Source: Ophiothrix spiculata
Lineage: Eukaryota > Echinodermata > Ophiuroidea > Amphilepidida > Ophiotrichidae
Assembly (NCBI GenBank): GCA_000969725.1
Contig: JXSR01S008991.1
DNA: 35,857 nucleotides
Direction: 5' to 3' (one strand)
The position numbers and the translations under genes were made by a program. Positions 1-13,600 of the stretch are shown piece after piece. Numbering within the stretch: the first letter of the stretch is position 1; each line of letters starts with the position of its first letter. The notes under the pieces are model-generated. The model saw only the letters and a list, made by a program, of their open reading frames with translations, was not told where the DNA came from and did no database searches.

Positions 1-78
1 AGCAAATAAAATAACCACAATTATTTAGGTAAAATATCCTTACAAGAAGTCTTAAAGAGATACTCTTAACTCTCAAAC

Positions 79-590
79 TAATTGCATTATAAACTTAATA
101 AAAGTATACGTTTTTAGAAGTTAATTTTTACCCTAAACATGGTGATATTGGTTTTTGACCAAACAATGTAAATTTTGGCAATAAATGCCAAAAACCATAT
201 TTTTTGCCCCAAAAATTTCTGAAAAGCCCAACTTAAATTTGCATTCATGAAATTATGAACTTTTTTGCTTTTTGGAATTTAAAAAAAAAATTCTATAGGA
301 AGGGTTTTCTCAAATTTTTAACTTTTATCTTATTTTTTGAAAATTGCTAAAAATAGGCAAAAAATGTCATTTTGGTGGTAATGATGGGATTTTTTACATT
401 TTTTCTACTATTTTTGGCATTTTTTCCCCAAAAACTAAGATAAAAATAGAAAAAAAAAACTGTGAGAAAACTCTTCTTAGAATTAGTTTGTAGATTCCGA
501 AAAGCAAAAAAGTTTAACTTTTCATTTCATTTTGGTTCAGGGTAAAAATCTGCTTCTAAAATGTATACTTTCATATAGTTTATGCAATAA
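79..590. mobile_element. Foldback element, copy 1
   Basis: attgcattataaact with aaaagtatac and ttttagaagttaatttttac on the left pair with gggtaaaaatctgcttctaa then atgtatacttt and gtttatgcaataa on the right. The interior (gatattggtttttgacc, aaaaatagg) is itself partly inverted. The subterminal text matches the element at 32745-33264. No coding capacity. Confidence 0.7.
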
Positions 591-600
591 GTTGGATAGT

Positions 601-953
601 TAAAGGGGCAATTCATGATCCACTTTTCACCCTCAAGGTCACCTCTATCAAGGTTATGGTTTTTAGCTTTTAAGAATACTCAACTGGTATATGTTAAGAT
701 CCCCGAACCATTTTTTCATATGTTCTTGCATTTTTGAGAAAAGTGAGAAAATGTGTCATTTTCTATTTATTGTCGGGGCCCCGACAGTAATTACAACACA
801 GTAGCCTATGGAGATTTTCCAAATGCTGAAAAGCTTGTAACTTGGAAACAAACGGTCGGAATCAAGTGAAATTTTCAGTATATATTTATGTTGTACTTTT
901 CTTTTTATTTAGCTAAAAAAGAGACCACATCAAAATCATGAATTGCACCTTTA
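601..953. mobile_element. MITE, family with aaaggngcaattcatgat ends, copy 1
   Basis: It begins taaaggggcaattcatgat and ends atcatgaattgcacctttaa. The inside shares long stretches with 34062-34449, such as cacttttcaccctcaaggtc, agaaaagtgagaaaatgtg and gtgaaattttcagtat. A palindromic gtcggggccccgac is at about 772-785. Confidence 0.85.
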
Positions 954-1457
954 AGTACAAAAATGTTTTATGTCATTTGAAGGTCTACCCCAGCCTTAAA
1001 GGGATTGCCAATCACTCTGGTTATATTCCACTTATTTCACACATGACAGTTTTTTTGTATTTTATGGGAACCGCAATTGTGATTATTTTCTCAAAAACAA
1101 ATAAATGTTGAAAATGGAGACAAATTTTTTGTCTCAGTGTTACTATTAATATGGTTACAGGTAACCATACATTGTATATATTGGCTGCTGCATGCCTGGG
1201 CTGCTATAAGTGTTACTACCCTGGTAAATCAGTTTAATACCATGTCAAAATCTATCTAAGATGTTATTTAACTCCATTTGAGAGAACAACTCTTTAAAAA
1301 AGATAGTGAAAAAGGAAGAAGTGTATCTTTACTTTGTATAGACTGATTTTCATTTGAAGAAATCCATAACTTGTTACTGTACACTCACATTTTCTCTTCA
1401 AATAGATGATGTGAAGTAACCAACGATATATTTGAACTTTTTCTCCCCATTTTGCAG
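954..1457. other. Upstream intron sequence of gene A
   Basis: AT-rich with no recognisable exon or element. It ends in the pyrimidine-rich acceptor of exon 1. Confidence 0.5.
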
Positions 1458-1649
1458 TAACACCTTTGGATCCAGTCAAGCTACAAACCGAAATGGAGCT
1501 GTCACAATCACAGAACGCCAACGATGGCAACTACCGATTCCAGGGGTACCCAGATCATAGTTTCAATGCCGGCCGCAGGCCAATCATGGGCTTGGTGGAG
1601 TGGGATGGACCTGATAAAAGCTATAAAAGGGCACAGCATTTTGTTAAAG
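1458..1649 (+). CDS. Gene A exon 1 of window
   Basis: The acceptor is ccccattttgcag and the donor is AAAG|gtatat. The first two bases complete a codon begun in an unseen upstream exon, so this is an internal exon, and it ends in phase 1. It encodes about 64 residues, including QSQNANDGNYRFQGYPDH and MGLVEWDGPDKSYKRAQHF. The content is polar, with no known domain visible. The upstream 1457 bases contain no exon that I could support. Confidence 0.8.
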
Positions 1650-4600
1650 GTATATCGTAACGAAACATGAAAGTTGTATGGACTATATTGGCTTCAAATC
1701 TTACAGATTTAGAACATATTGAATTCTCTTAATGCATTCTTAGGTGTTTGTGATGTGTTCTAAACACAAAAAGAACATATCCAGAACACCCAAGAACATA
1801 AAGAACACCTAAAATATGTTATAAACCTGTTAAATCATGAACATGGTCTGGAATAGGCTACTTGTAAATTACACCATGAACATGTTGGAACAAACACTTG
1901 TGAACTTGTTCTGAACATGATCTGAGTACACTGGCCTACATTTTGCAGTGTAGACTGTTATTCAGTTGTAGTTTGGGATTGTGGATTTTTTTCTGAGAGC
2001 TCTACCAAATCAATATAGTACATTTTCCTTGTTATATTAATTCAATGATTTAAATAACAACAAAAACTTGGTGATGAAAAATACCAAATATTAATTTCAT
2101 CACTTGGATTTGTCACAAATGTTTGGTAACCAATTATTTTCATCAACAATCTTCTGTTATTTAATCATTAGAATGAAAGCTTGTTTCCACCAAACGTTTG
2201 GTATGGTAGCTCATAAAGAATAATGTCTGGGTCTTTCACTCCGGCAAGCCACTCACAGCGGCTCGCAAAAGCATGCACGATTTGCCGGAATTTCTACTTT
2301 GACACAATTTTTTCAAATAGCTGTAAAAAAATAATTACAACCCCAAATCAGTCAAAATTTCGCCAGCAAGCAGTTGAAACAAAGAGCTATGTAGTGCAAT
2401 CATTTTTATTAGCACAGTGAACAACCCTGGCGCACTACAGTTATCATATATATGCTATCATAAAGTTAGGTCTGTGTGAGCCGCTCTGAGCAGCTTTCCG
2501 GCGAAATAGGACGGATAGTGACAATTTTAGTCCGGAGTGAAAGAGTTAAGGTCCGTCAACGTATTTAATTGTTTTTAAATACTCATGCTGCATTAAGCAC
2601 CAATATTTTTCAACACATTTGAAGAGACCCAAGAAACTTAAAAGGAATGTCACAGTAGGGCTATTTTTTCCCAAATTTTGCTGTTTTCTCTTGAATCTAG
2701 TTGGTTACCTATATGGCTATATTAATGGACCTTCTTTGTATCCATTTTTTGTATGACATATACGGCACAGCCAAGAGTGAGGATAATATTACTTTATGTA
2801 AGATTTCAAGAATTGTTTTACTGCCAACATTATCAGTTTACCTTGCTGAATGTGTCTTAGTTTGTCCTGATTTGTGTATCAATCTGTTGTCCCTTTCGAT
2901 CCTGAATTGCCATAGTTGTATATATGCTGAATTCAATAACATACACTTAATAGGAATTGGAATCTCTGAGTAATCTCTCATACATGTATTTTGGAAACAC
3001 TCAGGCATTCTATCAGATTGAAAGGGTTACAGTGAAAATAACTGTTGCTATGTTATAGTCAATTTTATTTGTTGATATTAAACACCTTTAGTTTCCTTAT
3101 TCGTTACAATGTTCTCTTAAAGCGTAATCTATCATCTGTGATTGGTCCAAATTGATTCACATGACATCTTACGTGTACATTTTACGTGAAAAGTCTAGAA
3201 AACTGAAGGTGTCTATTTTGTCATTATTATTTTTGCTTTATGTTACTTGCTTAAATGGGTTCTAAAAATAGATTTATTAAAGAATCACTCTGTTTGTTAT
3301 GGCTTTGACCTGTACATGTACTGCAAATCAACTTTATTTTGAATGTTGATGTTTATAAATGTTGTATTGTGTTTTTATTGTGTAATATCAATGATAATTC
3401 TATCCCCTCATGTCTGTAGGTGTACCCAAAGGAGCAAAGCGGCCCGTGGTGGCTGCCACCAGAGATTTGGATTTGAGTGACCAACAAAATTACAGTATGT
3501 CAACATTATCAAAATCATCCTTCTTCACCATCACTCATCTTTCTTCACATTGCCATGCTAAATTCTGCATCTAGAAAGGGGTGAGGTGTGATGTGGGCAC
3601 TGACAATGACATTCTACATGTACATGTGCACCCAGGGCATGTGCATGACCATGCAAAGATTTCTTACCCTGAGTTTCTTACTTGAAAAGGGGGATCTTGT
3701 GTTTGCAGTTGGATATCATGCAAGAAATCATCCCCATATAAATTGACTGCGATGATTTTGGATCAAACAAGTTGTCCATTGAGTTTTTGACTCTTTGGTT
3801 GATTTTTTGGTCATTTATATATTGTCATATTTAAGTGATCACCCCTCCCCCTTTAATTAAAAACCATATAGTATGATACGTTTATGAAAATTAATTAACA
3901 AGACAAAAATTCACTCATATTGTCAATCAGATTAAAAACTAAACAAGTTTTGGATTTTTTTGTATAGTTTTGGAGTAAAATCACATACATATGAGAGAGA
4001 AATGACACTCTACATTATGTACACATGCATGTCCATGCAAAGATTTCTTACCCGAAAATCACATTTCTATAAGATGGTTAAATTTCATGAACAGATCAAT
4101 AGCACTGCTTCCATGTTTCCATTCTGTCTCTTTTTCATTATCATTCTGTAGTTTGTTGCTTTTGTTTACTCGTTGGTTGTGCTGTTATTTTTGTGATCTT
4201 CTTTTTTTATTAAGTTTTAAGCCAATGCATGATGTTTTGAATCTTTTTTGAGCCAGCAGATTCAGTTTTGATGTTTTTAACCAATGGTTTTGAGTTTAGA
4301 ACCAATTTGAGTTTTTGTGTCCACGTTTTTGACATTTACATATTTCTGATTTTCGAGTCAATATTTAATGTACATTGTAGTCAACCTAATTAATTAGACC
4401 CGAAACTCACACATGTTGGCCTAAAGTTCAAAAATATTGACTTGATACTTATAAACAGTTGATCAGCTCAAACATCAAAACACTTTGGCTCAAAACTTAA
4501 TGAAAACAAATGCTCAGTTTCTTCATTTGCTTTCATTATTGATAAGTGATAACTTCATAAACAGTCATCAAGTTTAGGGCTAGAATTTTGCCAAAGCCAA

Positions 4601-7600
4601 AGAGTCGACTTGTGCAATGACTTATAACTTATAACCAAACCATGGTCTACTTATTATATACCATATACATGCATAGTGATAGTTTTTATTATCAATGTTA
4701 GATAGTTACTTATACAGTATATAGTCTGACCCAGGTTTGTAGTTATTTTATCTCGGGAAGGACACTAAAAAAATGTTGGTAGGTATGTGCCTGTGCTACC
4801 CGGGATATCCAACATAGGGTCTTGCATAATTGAGGAGGCTTGAAAAGGAGGTCTTGAGGGGGGCACATACCCAGAGCTTCCATTAATGTAAGTGACACCC
4901 CCGGACAATCTTATATCATCATCTGAATGCAAGAAAGTGGTAATTTTATTTAATAGCTGCTATTTTTCTGTAATTTACAAAAACTCTTTTTCAAGCATTT
5001 TCAGCTTTTAAGCTTTTGCTGTAACAAAAATAAGGTTTACTGAGTGATAAATTGTTACTTCCTGTTTGTTCTCATGCAATACAAAAATATTAATGGTTTG
5101 GATTCGTATCACATTCGGTCTTCAGCCTTGTTTGATACGAACTAAACCATTAATTTTTTCTTGTATTGAATGAAAAAAACAGGGGATAACTAATAGTACA
5201 TGTGGAAGATATATTTTGCAGTGTTTGCACTATACAGACAAGCTGTTACATGAATATGACATAAGGCAGCTATTACAGATACAACTTTCTTGCATTCATT
5301 CAACAATATATGATATTGAACAGTTTTTTCTCTAATTTCTCAGTGTCTTTTCCTTCTTCCTGCTACCTAGGTCGTCCTGTTGAACAACACACAGATGGAA
5401 TTCAGTACGGATCTGATTATTTGCCACCAACTGGCAGGAATATAGGCACACCAAAGAAAACATTGTTTTTCACGGAAGACCGATCGTAAGTATTCTGCGC
5501 CATCCTTATTTGAAGACTTATATTTCAACATGAGATAAATAGACCATTCCAATTATAATTTGGCACAAAAATAAGCAACGATATCCCTCATCAGTGGGCG
5601 AAAATGTGCCAATTATAGGAATAGTCTAATATATTTGCCCTATGCGTGGATCCACCATTTGCGAGGAGAGTCTCGATCTCTAGGTGAAATGTGTACCATG
5701 TTTATATTTGATGGCAACTTGTAGAATAAGATCATCATAATAAAATCAACAATGATGCATCTGCATATTTTCATCATGCGAGAGTGTCGAGCCACCCGCG
5801 CGTGATAGAAATACACCGACGCATCGGATACAGAGTTGTCGAATTTACAATGAACAATTCTGTAGCATGTTTGAATACCTTCCTTAAAAATGTATGAATT
5901 AAATACTAAATGTTTTCAATTTAACAGATAGGCCTACTCATCTTAGCTTCATAAAAATTTAGCAGAATCTGAAGCAAAATGCTGGTTTTTAAATGTTTGT
6001 TGCTTTGTCGTTTTCAACTGTTCCCAACGATATCCCTCAAAAAGTTCCCGACGCGCGATGAACAGTGCGCGGACTTACGTGTACTGCGTAAGCGCACCTC
6101 CGTGTACGCTGGCAGTAGACAGTGTTCCCACTAAGGCCATAAGTTGCAAAATTGGTGCAGAAGCTTAAAATTTGGTGCAAGGGGTTTCCAAAGCAAAAAA
6201 GTACAAAAGAAGATAAAGGAATTTGGTTATATTTGGTTTACTTCAAATTCAAGGCTCATTTTAAAGATCAACTGTCCGTGACTGGTGATCACAGCTTTTA
6301 ATTTTTTGATGTCGTCATTTGGCGCAAAGCAAAAATCTTTAGCGGGAACATTGGTGATAGATATGTCTTAAACCTTTAAACCATGAACATTATCATAATT
6401 AGCTTATGAAGGAAGATGAATAAACAAAGTGTTTAGTTTTTCTTTTAAAATAATAAACTAAAAACCTAATGGAAAGAGTTTTCTTACTAATATGGGATAA
6501 TGAAATTGGTTTTGCTGCTTTACTCTGTAGGGAGAATATTGCACCGCCTTGCAAGGACACGTTGTTTTTCCTGGAGGATAGAACGTAAGGGGGCAAGAAA
6601 CTTACAGGTTTATATAATTATAATAGAAATTATAATAGAAGTTATCAATGGGGGGGAGGGTGGTTACTTAATACAAAATTGGTTATAGGGATGTACTGCA
6701 AATTCAGATAGCAAAATCAGGTCTCTTGTATTTCAATATTGGTCCTTTTTTCTTTTTGAAAAATTTTGATAAAAAATGCCATATTTTTCATTAATTGTTT
6801 TGGAGGTTGAACTCTCCTGAAAAGCTTCATATAATAGTTAGCAAGACTGTAGAATATGTTATACCTTCTGAACAATATTTAAGAATGAATTATAACTGAA
6901 ATATTATAAAATTAAAAGATATTTTACAAATCTTTGAAAAAGAAAGAGGATGGGAATGAGAAACATGATTATTTTCATTTGGCCTTACAGAGTCTGACAA
7001 CAGAGTGTGATAAATTCTAATTCACTTATTTGATTTTTTCCTCACAGTTCTGCAGAAAAAAATAAACGAATCAGGCAAACAAGGGATGCTGAGTGGGACT
7101 TAGCACGCCATAAATATGAACAGCAAGAGAAGAAAATCAAAACTGTTGAAGAAAAGAAGAAAGACTTAGACATGTTAAAAAGCTACAAGCCATGGGGCAA
7201 ACCTGGGGCAGGGGCTCCTGATGTGACCAGGAATAGGAGAACAAGATCTATGGAACCAGACAAATTGGGAGAAGGAGAAATGACAGTAAGTTATAAGCCA
7301 TGGGGTAGATTAGGGCAGGGGAAACCTGATGTGATGAGGAATGGGAGAACAAAATTGATGAAACCTACAGTATTTTGAGATTGAGAATTGAGTTAGTTAC
7401 CATCCATGTTAACAAATAGGAGAACAAATCTATGGAGATGAATCGGGGAAAAAGTTGGGAGAATTGTGTTTAGTTAAAGCAATACTAGAAAGTGTTAAAA
7501 ATGAAGCGCCCCCTGTCATCCATCACTTTTGATTTTTTTGGGCTTATTGGGTTTGTTTTTTCATTACCACGTCTTGCACAGTGCGCTGCAAAAAGTTGGG

Positions 7601-10600
7601 AGAATTGTGTTTAGTTAAAGCAATACTAGAAAGTGTTAAAAATGAAGCGCCCGCTGTCATCCATCACTTTTGATTTTTTTGGGCTTATTGGGTTTGTTTT
7701 TGGTAGATATGAATACCCTCCAAACGATTTGGCTCAAAGATGCTTACTTTTCCTGTTATGGTCATTTGTTGAATTAAATTCGGGATCCCGAATTTAATTC
7801 CACATGTATTAGTAGGCCTATAGGAAAGCATGCAGTGTGCTTCTTATATTCATTTTTTGGTAACAAAACATTTTTTTCACAAAATACATTTGAAAACGCT
7901 TTTAGATGGTCACATTCCACCATTTTATGCTGTGTTTACTATCAACATTGACATTCAGTCCCAGTGTTCAGTTACAAGCCAGGGTAGACCTGGGACAGCT
8001 ACTGTAGGTGCACTTGATGCAGCAAGGAATTAACAAAATCTATGGAGCCAGACATATCAGGAGGAGATTAATGATGTTGAGTCCCAGTTTTAAGTTCCAA
8101 GCAGTGTTCCCGCTAAGGATTTGAACTTTGGGCCAAAGCGACATAAGAAAAAATACACATCGCGATTGTCAATTTTGGAAAGATCACTTCAAAAATGGGA
8201 GTATTTTGAATATAACTGAATGAGTGAACATTGTGTATAACCAAAACCCTGTTTTTGACTTTTTGTTTTGGGAACCCCATGCGCCAATTTTTGAGTTTCT
8301 GTGCCAATTTCGCAACATACGGCCTTAGCGGGAACGCTGGTTCCAAGCCATGTGATAAACCTTGGGTAGGGGTACTTGACAAGGAATATGAGAATGGAAT
8401 CTATGGGACCTGAACATTTTGACAAATGAGAATTATTCGGGGTAAACTAGAACAGGGGCTCCAGATGTGGCGAGGAGAACTGGACAAATTAAGAGAATGG
8501 AAAATAGTGGTAAATACCAAGCCATGGAGTTACTTAAATTGGTGCAGGGGCATGCACCGGATGTGGTGATTAATGGTGAACTTGTGCTTCAAAGCACCAA
8601 GGGCTTCAGAAAATACTCTGTTTTCATGAAATCAGTAGCTACATTTGTTTCTACTTATTTGTGGGACATAAGGTATTTTCATTATTAAATGAGGCACTCA
8701 TGCGCACTATTAATGTTATGATAGTTTATTTCATAAGGGTACTCATAAAAGTAGACTTTCCTGTCTTTTGATTCTTGAATTAAGCTATATTGTTATTTAT
8801 GTATATCATTTTATCTTAAAGTGTTTTGTGTTTATTTTTTCAGTCCTACTATCCGGGTTTCGGTAAGCCTGGAAACGGCGCTCCTCTACGAACCAGTTCT
8901 GGTAGTCTGATCACCAATATTAGAGCTAATCATGACATCCGATTCTTAACAACGAAAGGAATGAAAGAACACGCAGCAGCTAACATGAGGTATACCAAAC
9001 CTAAACAAGAAGGACAGAAATTCATCAATGACTTAGGTACGTTTGCAACTGTGTATTCATGCAGTGTGGGTCAGGGCCAATTGTTTTGATATGTCACAAA
9101 TGTCACGAGATGTACATTGCTTGCATCTCTACTTGAACTTGAGCATGTTTTTAGTTTGTTATCATTCTAACAGGATATGCATGCCTTTACCTTCTAACAT
9201 TAGGGGCGCACTATTAGATTTCTAAGGGGGAGCAGGAAGATTTTTGGAAAAAAAATTCACCCTCCACAGGCAGAAGAAAAAAAAAATCCCCCCTGAACAT
9301 GGAATAGGCAGAAAAACCGTAATATCCAGGGGAAACAAATTCACTCCTGAATGAGGCGCAAAAAAAAAATCAACTCCGAACCCAACTTCTTGCTCCCCCC
9401 TTGAAATCTAATGGTGCGTCCCTTAGGCAACAGTCTTGAATTATGCTTTTAGATTTAACCCAGTAACTCAAACAAAGTAAAGCAAAGTAGTGCAAAAAAG
9501 TGCTATTCATAGGATTTCACTCAAACGTGTTAAAATTTATATTAAGAGCTGTATTTCCTAATAAATGTTTAATATGAAAAATATTCTGGTTCAGATAGGA
9601 TTATTTTTTCATTCCTGGGATTATGTAAAAAAACTGTTTCCATGTTCTCAAGTTCAAAAAATCCCATGCAATGTTTTGTTATGTTTGTGGCCACCCTAAA
9701 CAATAGCCCATCAGACATAGTTCTTTTCCAACTATTGGTGGAAGTTTTTGTGTTTTAGGCAAAATTATTCAATCCTATCTGTTGTTGAATTCTTGTATTT
9801 CACAAACTCTTTGAATTTTCAAGTTTTTCTTACATACCGGTATGCTTGAATTTGTTAAAATACCTCAGTTTGTTTTTTAACTCTTTCACTACGGAATACA
9901 ATTTTCACAATCTGTCATATTTGGTCGGCTTTATGATAGCATATGATTGTATAGTGCCAGGGTTGTTCTCTTTGGTAATAAAAATGATGGCGCTAGAAAG
10001 CTCTTTGTTTCAACTGCTTGCTGGCGAATTTTAGACCAATTTGGGCTTGTAGTTTTTTTTAGAGCAATTTGAAAAAAATGTGTCGAAGTAGAAATTCCGG
10101 CCAATCGTGCCAGCTTTTGCGAGCTGCTGTCACCGGCTTGCTGAAGTGAAAGAGTTAAGATTATTTTTCATAAACTTTCTTTGTTATTTTCACAGACCAA
10201 ATGACTAGTGAAAAGAGACGAATAAGAGAGCAGGAAAAAGCTATTGACATGGAACAAGAACACTATGCTGTAAGTACCGGTTGCTTTTATCAGTATAAGT
10301 TACTTTGATAATTCAGAATAGAATGGAATATGAGTAAAAAAAGTTTTTGATGAGGATATAATAACACAATCTCTCCAATACTGCTCAAATGGAGTTAGCC
10401 TTTTCTAAAATTTTTTTGATATTGTGTGCAAGATATATCATTGCCAGTGCTATTTTTTGGCAGTTGTCTTTGTTAGTTATTCTTATAATTTAGAGTATTC
10501 ATCAAATTCAAAAACTTCCAAAAGTGATTTTTTTGTGAAAGTACGAACTTTGATCCATTAATATGTCATACACGGGACGTGCTGTATGTCTTCTCACATT

Positions 10601-13600
10601 TTTACCAACAATGCAGTATTCTATGTTTTCTGAATTTGCAATGTCACTTATTGGCTGCATGTGCAGTTTAGAATCAAGCTGGACAAAAATTTCTAAATTG
10701 TGGTGTATTCTAACAAGGGTGACCAGAGACATGTCTATATTATCATCACTGAGCAATTTGTTTATAATTCACCTGCCTCTTTGGAAAAACTCTTTAATAT
10801 TTTTGCTTCAAGCCTTAAACAAGTGTTCAACAACTCACTGTATCTCTTTATACAGGCGCGTACCGTTGTTGATTCGTGATGAATCCACAGTTGATATTCA
10901 AATTAGCGAGTCATGCACGGCACGGCGTTTACTGAAGTGCGTTTACGCAGTACACAAAAGTCGTCACACTGATTATCGCGCGTCGGGCACTTATATAGTA
11001 CGTGCAAAAGCCCGGTGCTTGGAGAAAATGATAAAGTCAAAGCAGCAAACATTCACAAAGTAGCACTTTGCTTCAGATAAGCTAAATGTTTTTATGGAGA
11101 TAAGTAGGCCTATCTGTTAAATTGAAAACATTTAGAATTTAATTCATACGTTTTCAGGAAGATTTTCGTTGTTGAAAGGTATTCAAACACGCCACAGAGT
11201 TGCTCATCGCGAATCAACAACTCTGCATCCGATGCGTCTGCGTATTTTTATCACGCTCGGGTGGCTAAAGCCACCCTCGTGCGATAAAAATACGCAGACG
11301 CATGGATGCATCATTGTTTATTCGCGATGAACAACTCTGTGGCCTGTTTGAATACCTAATTGAAGTATGTAAGATATGTACAGTTTGTTTCATATTTGAT
11401 CCATTTGTTTCATTCAGATGCAGCATGATCCATATGGCAAGCCAGGAGCAGGAGCCCCTCTCAAAACGGACTCAGGTGAGTAAGAAATTAGGCACTTATG
11501 TTCAATCTGTACCTATTTTGACCCATGTTATAAGCCTGTTGAAATAATTGTTTGTTTTATGTAACCTTTTATCTCAGAAAACCCATTTTCAATTTTGAAA
11601 AGGGCCATCGATAACTTTGCAAGCTCAAACGGCATCCATTCCCCTGTATTTATTCAATGTATATCGCTTTCTACTAAAGTAACCCCACAGGAAGTAATAT
11701 GCTGTCCCCAGTGTTTGTTTGAAGTTTTTGTAGTGTTTTGTTATTGCAACTTGCTTTTTCCTTCTTTAATTCTGTGCATTTTTGTCGCTTTGCAAATTAG
11801 GGAACTTAAAAACGGGGAGAACTCGTACCCTGGTGAAAAACCATATAGAAATGCGAGAGGTTGAACAGAAGGAGTTGGTGAACTCACGACGGACAAGTCT
11901 TGGTAGGTCACAGATGTACATATTAAAGCAATATTATATGATCCTACTACTAACAGAGGGTACCAATCACCTGGCGCCTATATCATAATCTTCTGACAAT
12001 TTGGCCTAAAATTACATGCTTTTCCTGTTAGACCATTTGTGATGACTCACCCCGAAAAGGGGGACTTTGCGACATAAAACTTTTCAAGATACTGGTGAAA
12101 ATAGGTAGCAAAAAATAAAGAAAATAATAAGAATTTCCAGCAGATTTTCTGTTGTAAAATTCGATCGCCTTGATCAATTACAACAAATAAGGTGTCATTT
12201 TAAAGCTTAGAAAATGCTGTAACAGATGAAATGATAAACTCAAAATTGATATAATCTGCAAAGTCCCCCCTTTCGGGGTGAGTCATCACATTTGATGAAT
12301 TAAATTTGGGATCTTAAATTTAATTCCTCATGTATTTTATAGAAAAGTAATTTTGTGCATTGGTGCAACTTCGTAATGACATAACAAGTAGAGGGAAAAC
12401 TATGTACATGAATGCCCTTTAGTTAGTCTTGATTATTCCCCAAATCTTATAATATTGCCTTAAGGACTCGTCACACTGTAGCAACAATGTCGAAAAAAAA
12501 AATGCTCCAGGGACCAGGTGTACTTAAATGGCTACTGTCACATATGAATGATGACAAGAAGTTAGCAATAGATGCTTAGTTTTGTGTGCTGTATTTATTG
12601 ACTCTTTGTGTTTGCTATCGCTGCCTCCGCTGTAAAGGTGTCTTACTTTTAATTTATTTATTATACGCACATATTCCTTTGTTTCTGATTTTAGTGTATA
12701 GTTAGTACAAGCGTAGGTGTATGTAGTTCAAGAAGTTAACCAGGACTAGCTAGGATTGATTTGGATGACTCAGTTTACTTGATTTTACTGAATGTACCAG
12801 CATCATTATTACACCCCAGGGCAATAAGGCCAAAAAAAAATTGTTTGGTTGCCCTCCACAGCTTTATTCAAAGAGGGTCGGTCGGTCGGTCGTTTTTTTT
12901 TTTTTTAATTTTTTTTTTTTCAATACTCTTCCACGGACCGCTAGTGCTCCAGCCTTCACAACTTCCCCCGCGACATCCAAATCAAAACAATCAAATACCT
13001 CTTGTAGTGATTTGGGACATCCTAAACATTTTGAGGGTTGAATATTGAAAAAAGCAAAAATATAACATTTTTTCTTTGTAGTTTTCGGTAAGTTTTGCAT
13101 CTTTTTGAGAAAAAAATATTTTTCAATAAAAAAAAGTTTGGGTCGGGCTGAAAAATAGGGTCGGTCGGTGGAGGGCAACCAAACATTTTTTTTTGGCCTA
13201 ATCCAGGCAGTCACAAGATTACATAGAATCTAAATATTGCAGAGTACTTATTATTTTAAGCAATGAACACAAAAATGCTGAGCAAGCGTATTTACAAATG
13301 AAACAAAACATTAGCATGGCATTCATTTTACTGGTGCAAATTAGTCACGTTGTATAATTCAAGTGTTATGCACACGGCTGTAAGCACATTTTGGTTGAAC
13401 TCGTGTATGCAGAGCATCATCAGATATGCATTCTATAGGTTCATATAGATATTTAATAGTCAGAAGTAGATAAATGTTAATATCTTCATGATTGTTATTA
13501 ATCAGGACATTTTTCATTTTGTCTTCTTTAATTTTCAGTTGCAACAGAAACAAGTGGAACTGTAAGTACCATTTATATTATACAAATATTGACTGCTTTG

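Larger units (their letters stand above)
1650..3419. other. Intron 1 of gene A, remaining content
   Basis: Apart from the elements at 2041-2190 and 2231-2545, I see only a cluster of agaacac/gaacatg words at 1745-1925 that makes a loose inverted and direct repeat. I see no coding signal from 2550 to 3419 despite an open frame of about 90 codons at 2701-2973, which has no flanking splice logic. Confidence 0.5.
7286..8600 (+). pseudogene. Decayed tandem copies of the exon 5 PWG segment
   Basis: At least five degraded copies of the exon 5 text follow the exon within its own intron. Copy 1 (about 7290-7378) still translates as SYKPWGRLGQGKPDVMRNGR before a stop. A short piece at about 7395-7435 has aggagaacaaatctatggag. 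Another is at 7970-8080 (ttacaagccagggtagacctg, then ggaatt and tctatggagccagac). Another, about 8088-8420, is interrupted by a MITE (accaagccatg-type start, then aatggaatctatggg). Another at about 8436-8508 has ggggtaaactagaacagggg then gctccagatgtggcgaggag. The last, about 8513-8580, has taccaagccatgg then ggtgcagggg and gatgtggtgattaatgg. None has a complete frame. They look like successive duplications that then decayed. Confidence 0.75.

Noticed and set aside
2701..2973. Open frame of about 90 codons in intron 1 of gene A
   Set aside because: No flanking acceptor and donor fits the exon 1/exon 2 phase, composition is AT-rich and hydrophobic as expected by chance, and there is no motif.
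10563..11063. Open frame of 166 codons on the + strand
   Set aside because: It runs through the GC-rich dispersed repeat that also occurs elsewhere on the other strand, and no splice sites fit. Openness is most likely chance.
12864..13214. Minus-strand frame of 116 codons
   Set aside because: It lies wholly within the inverted-repeat element 12827-13199. The Lys/Phe-rich translation comes from poly-A/T and gtcggtcggt runs.
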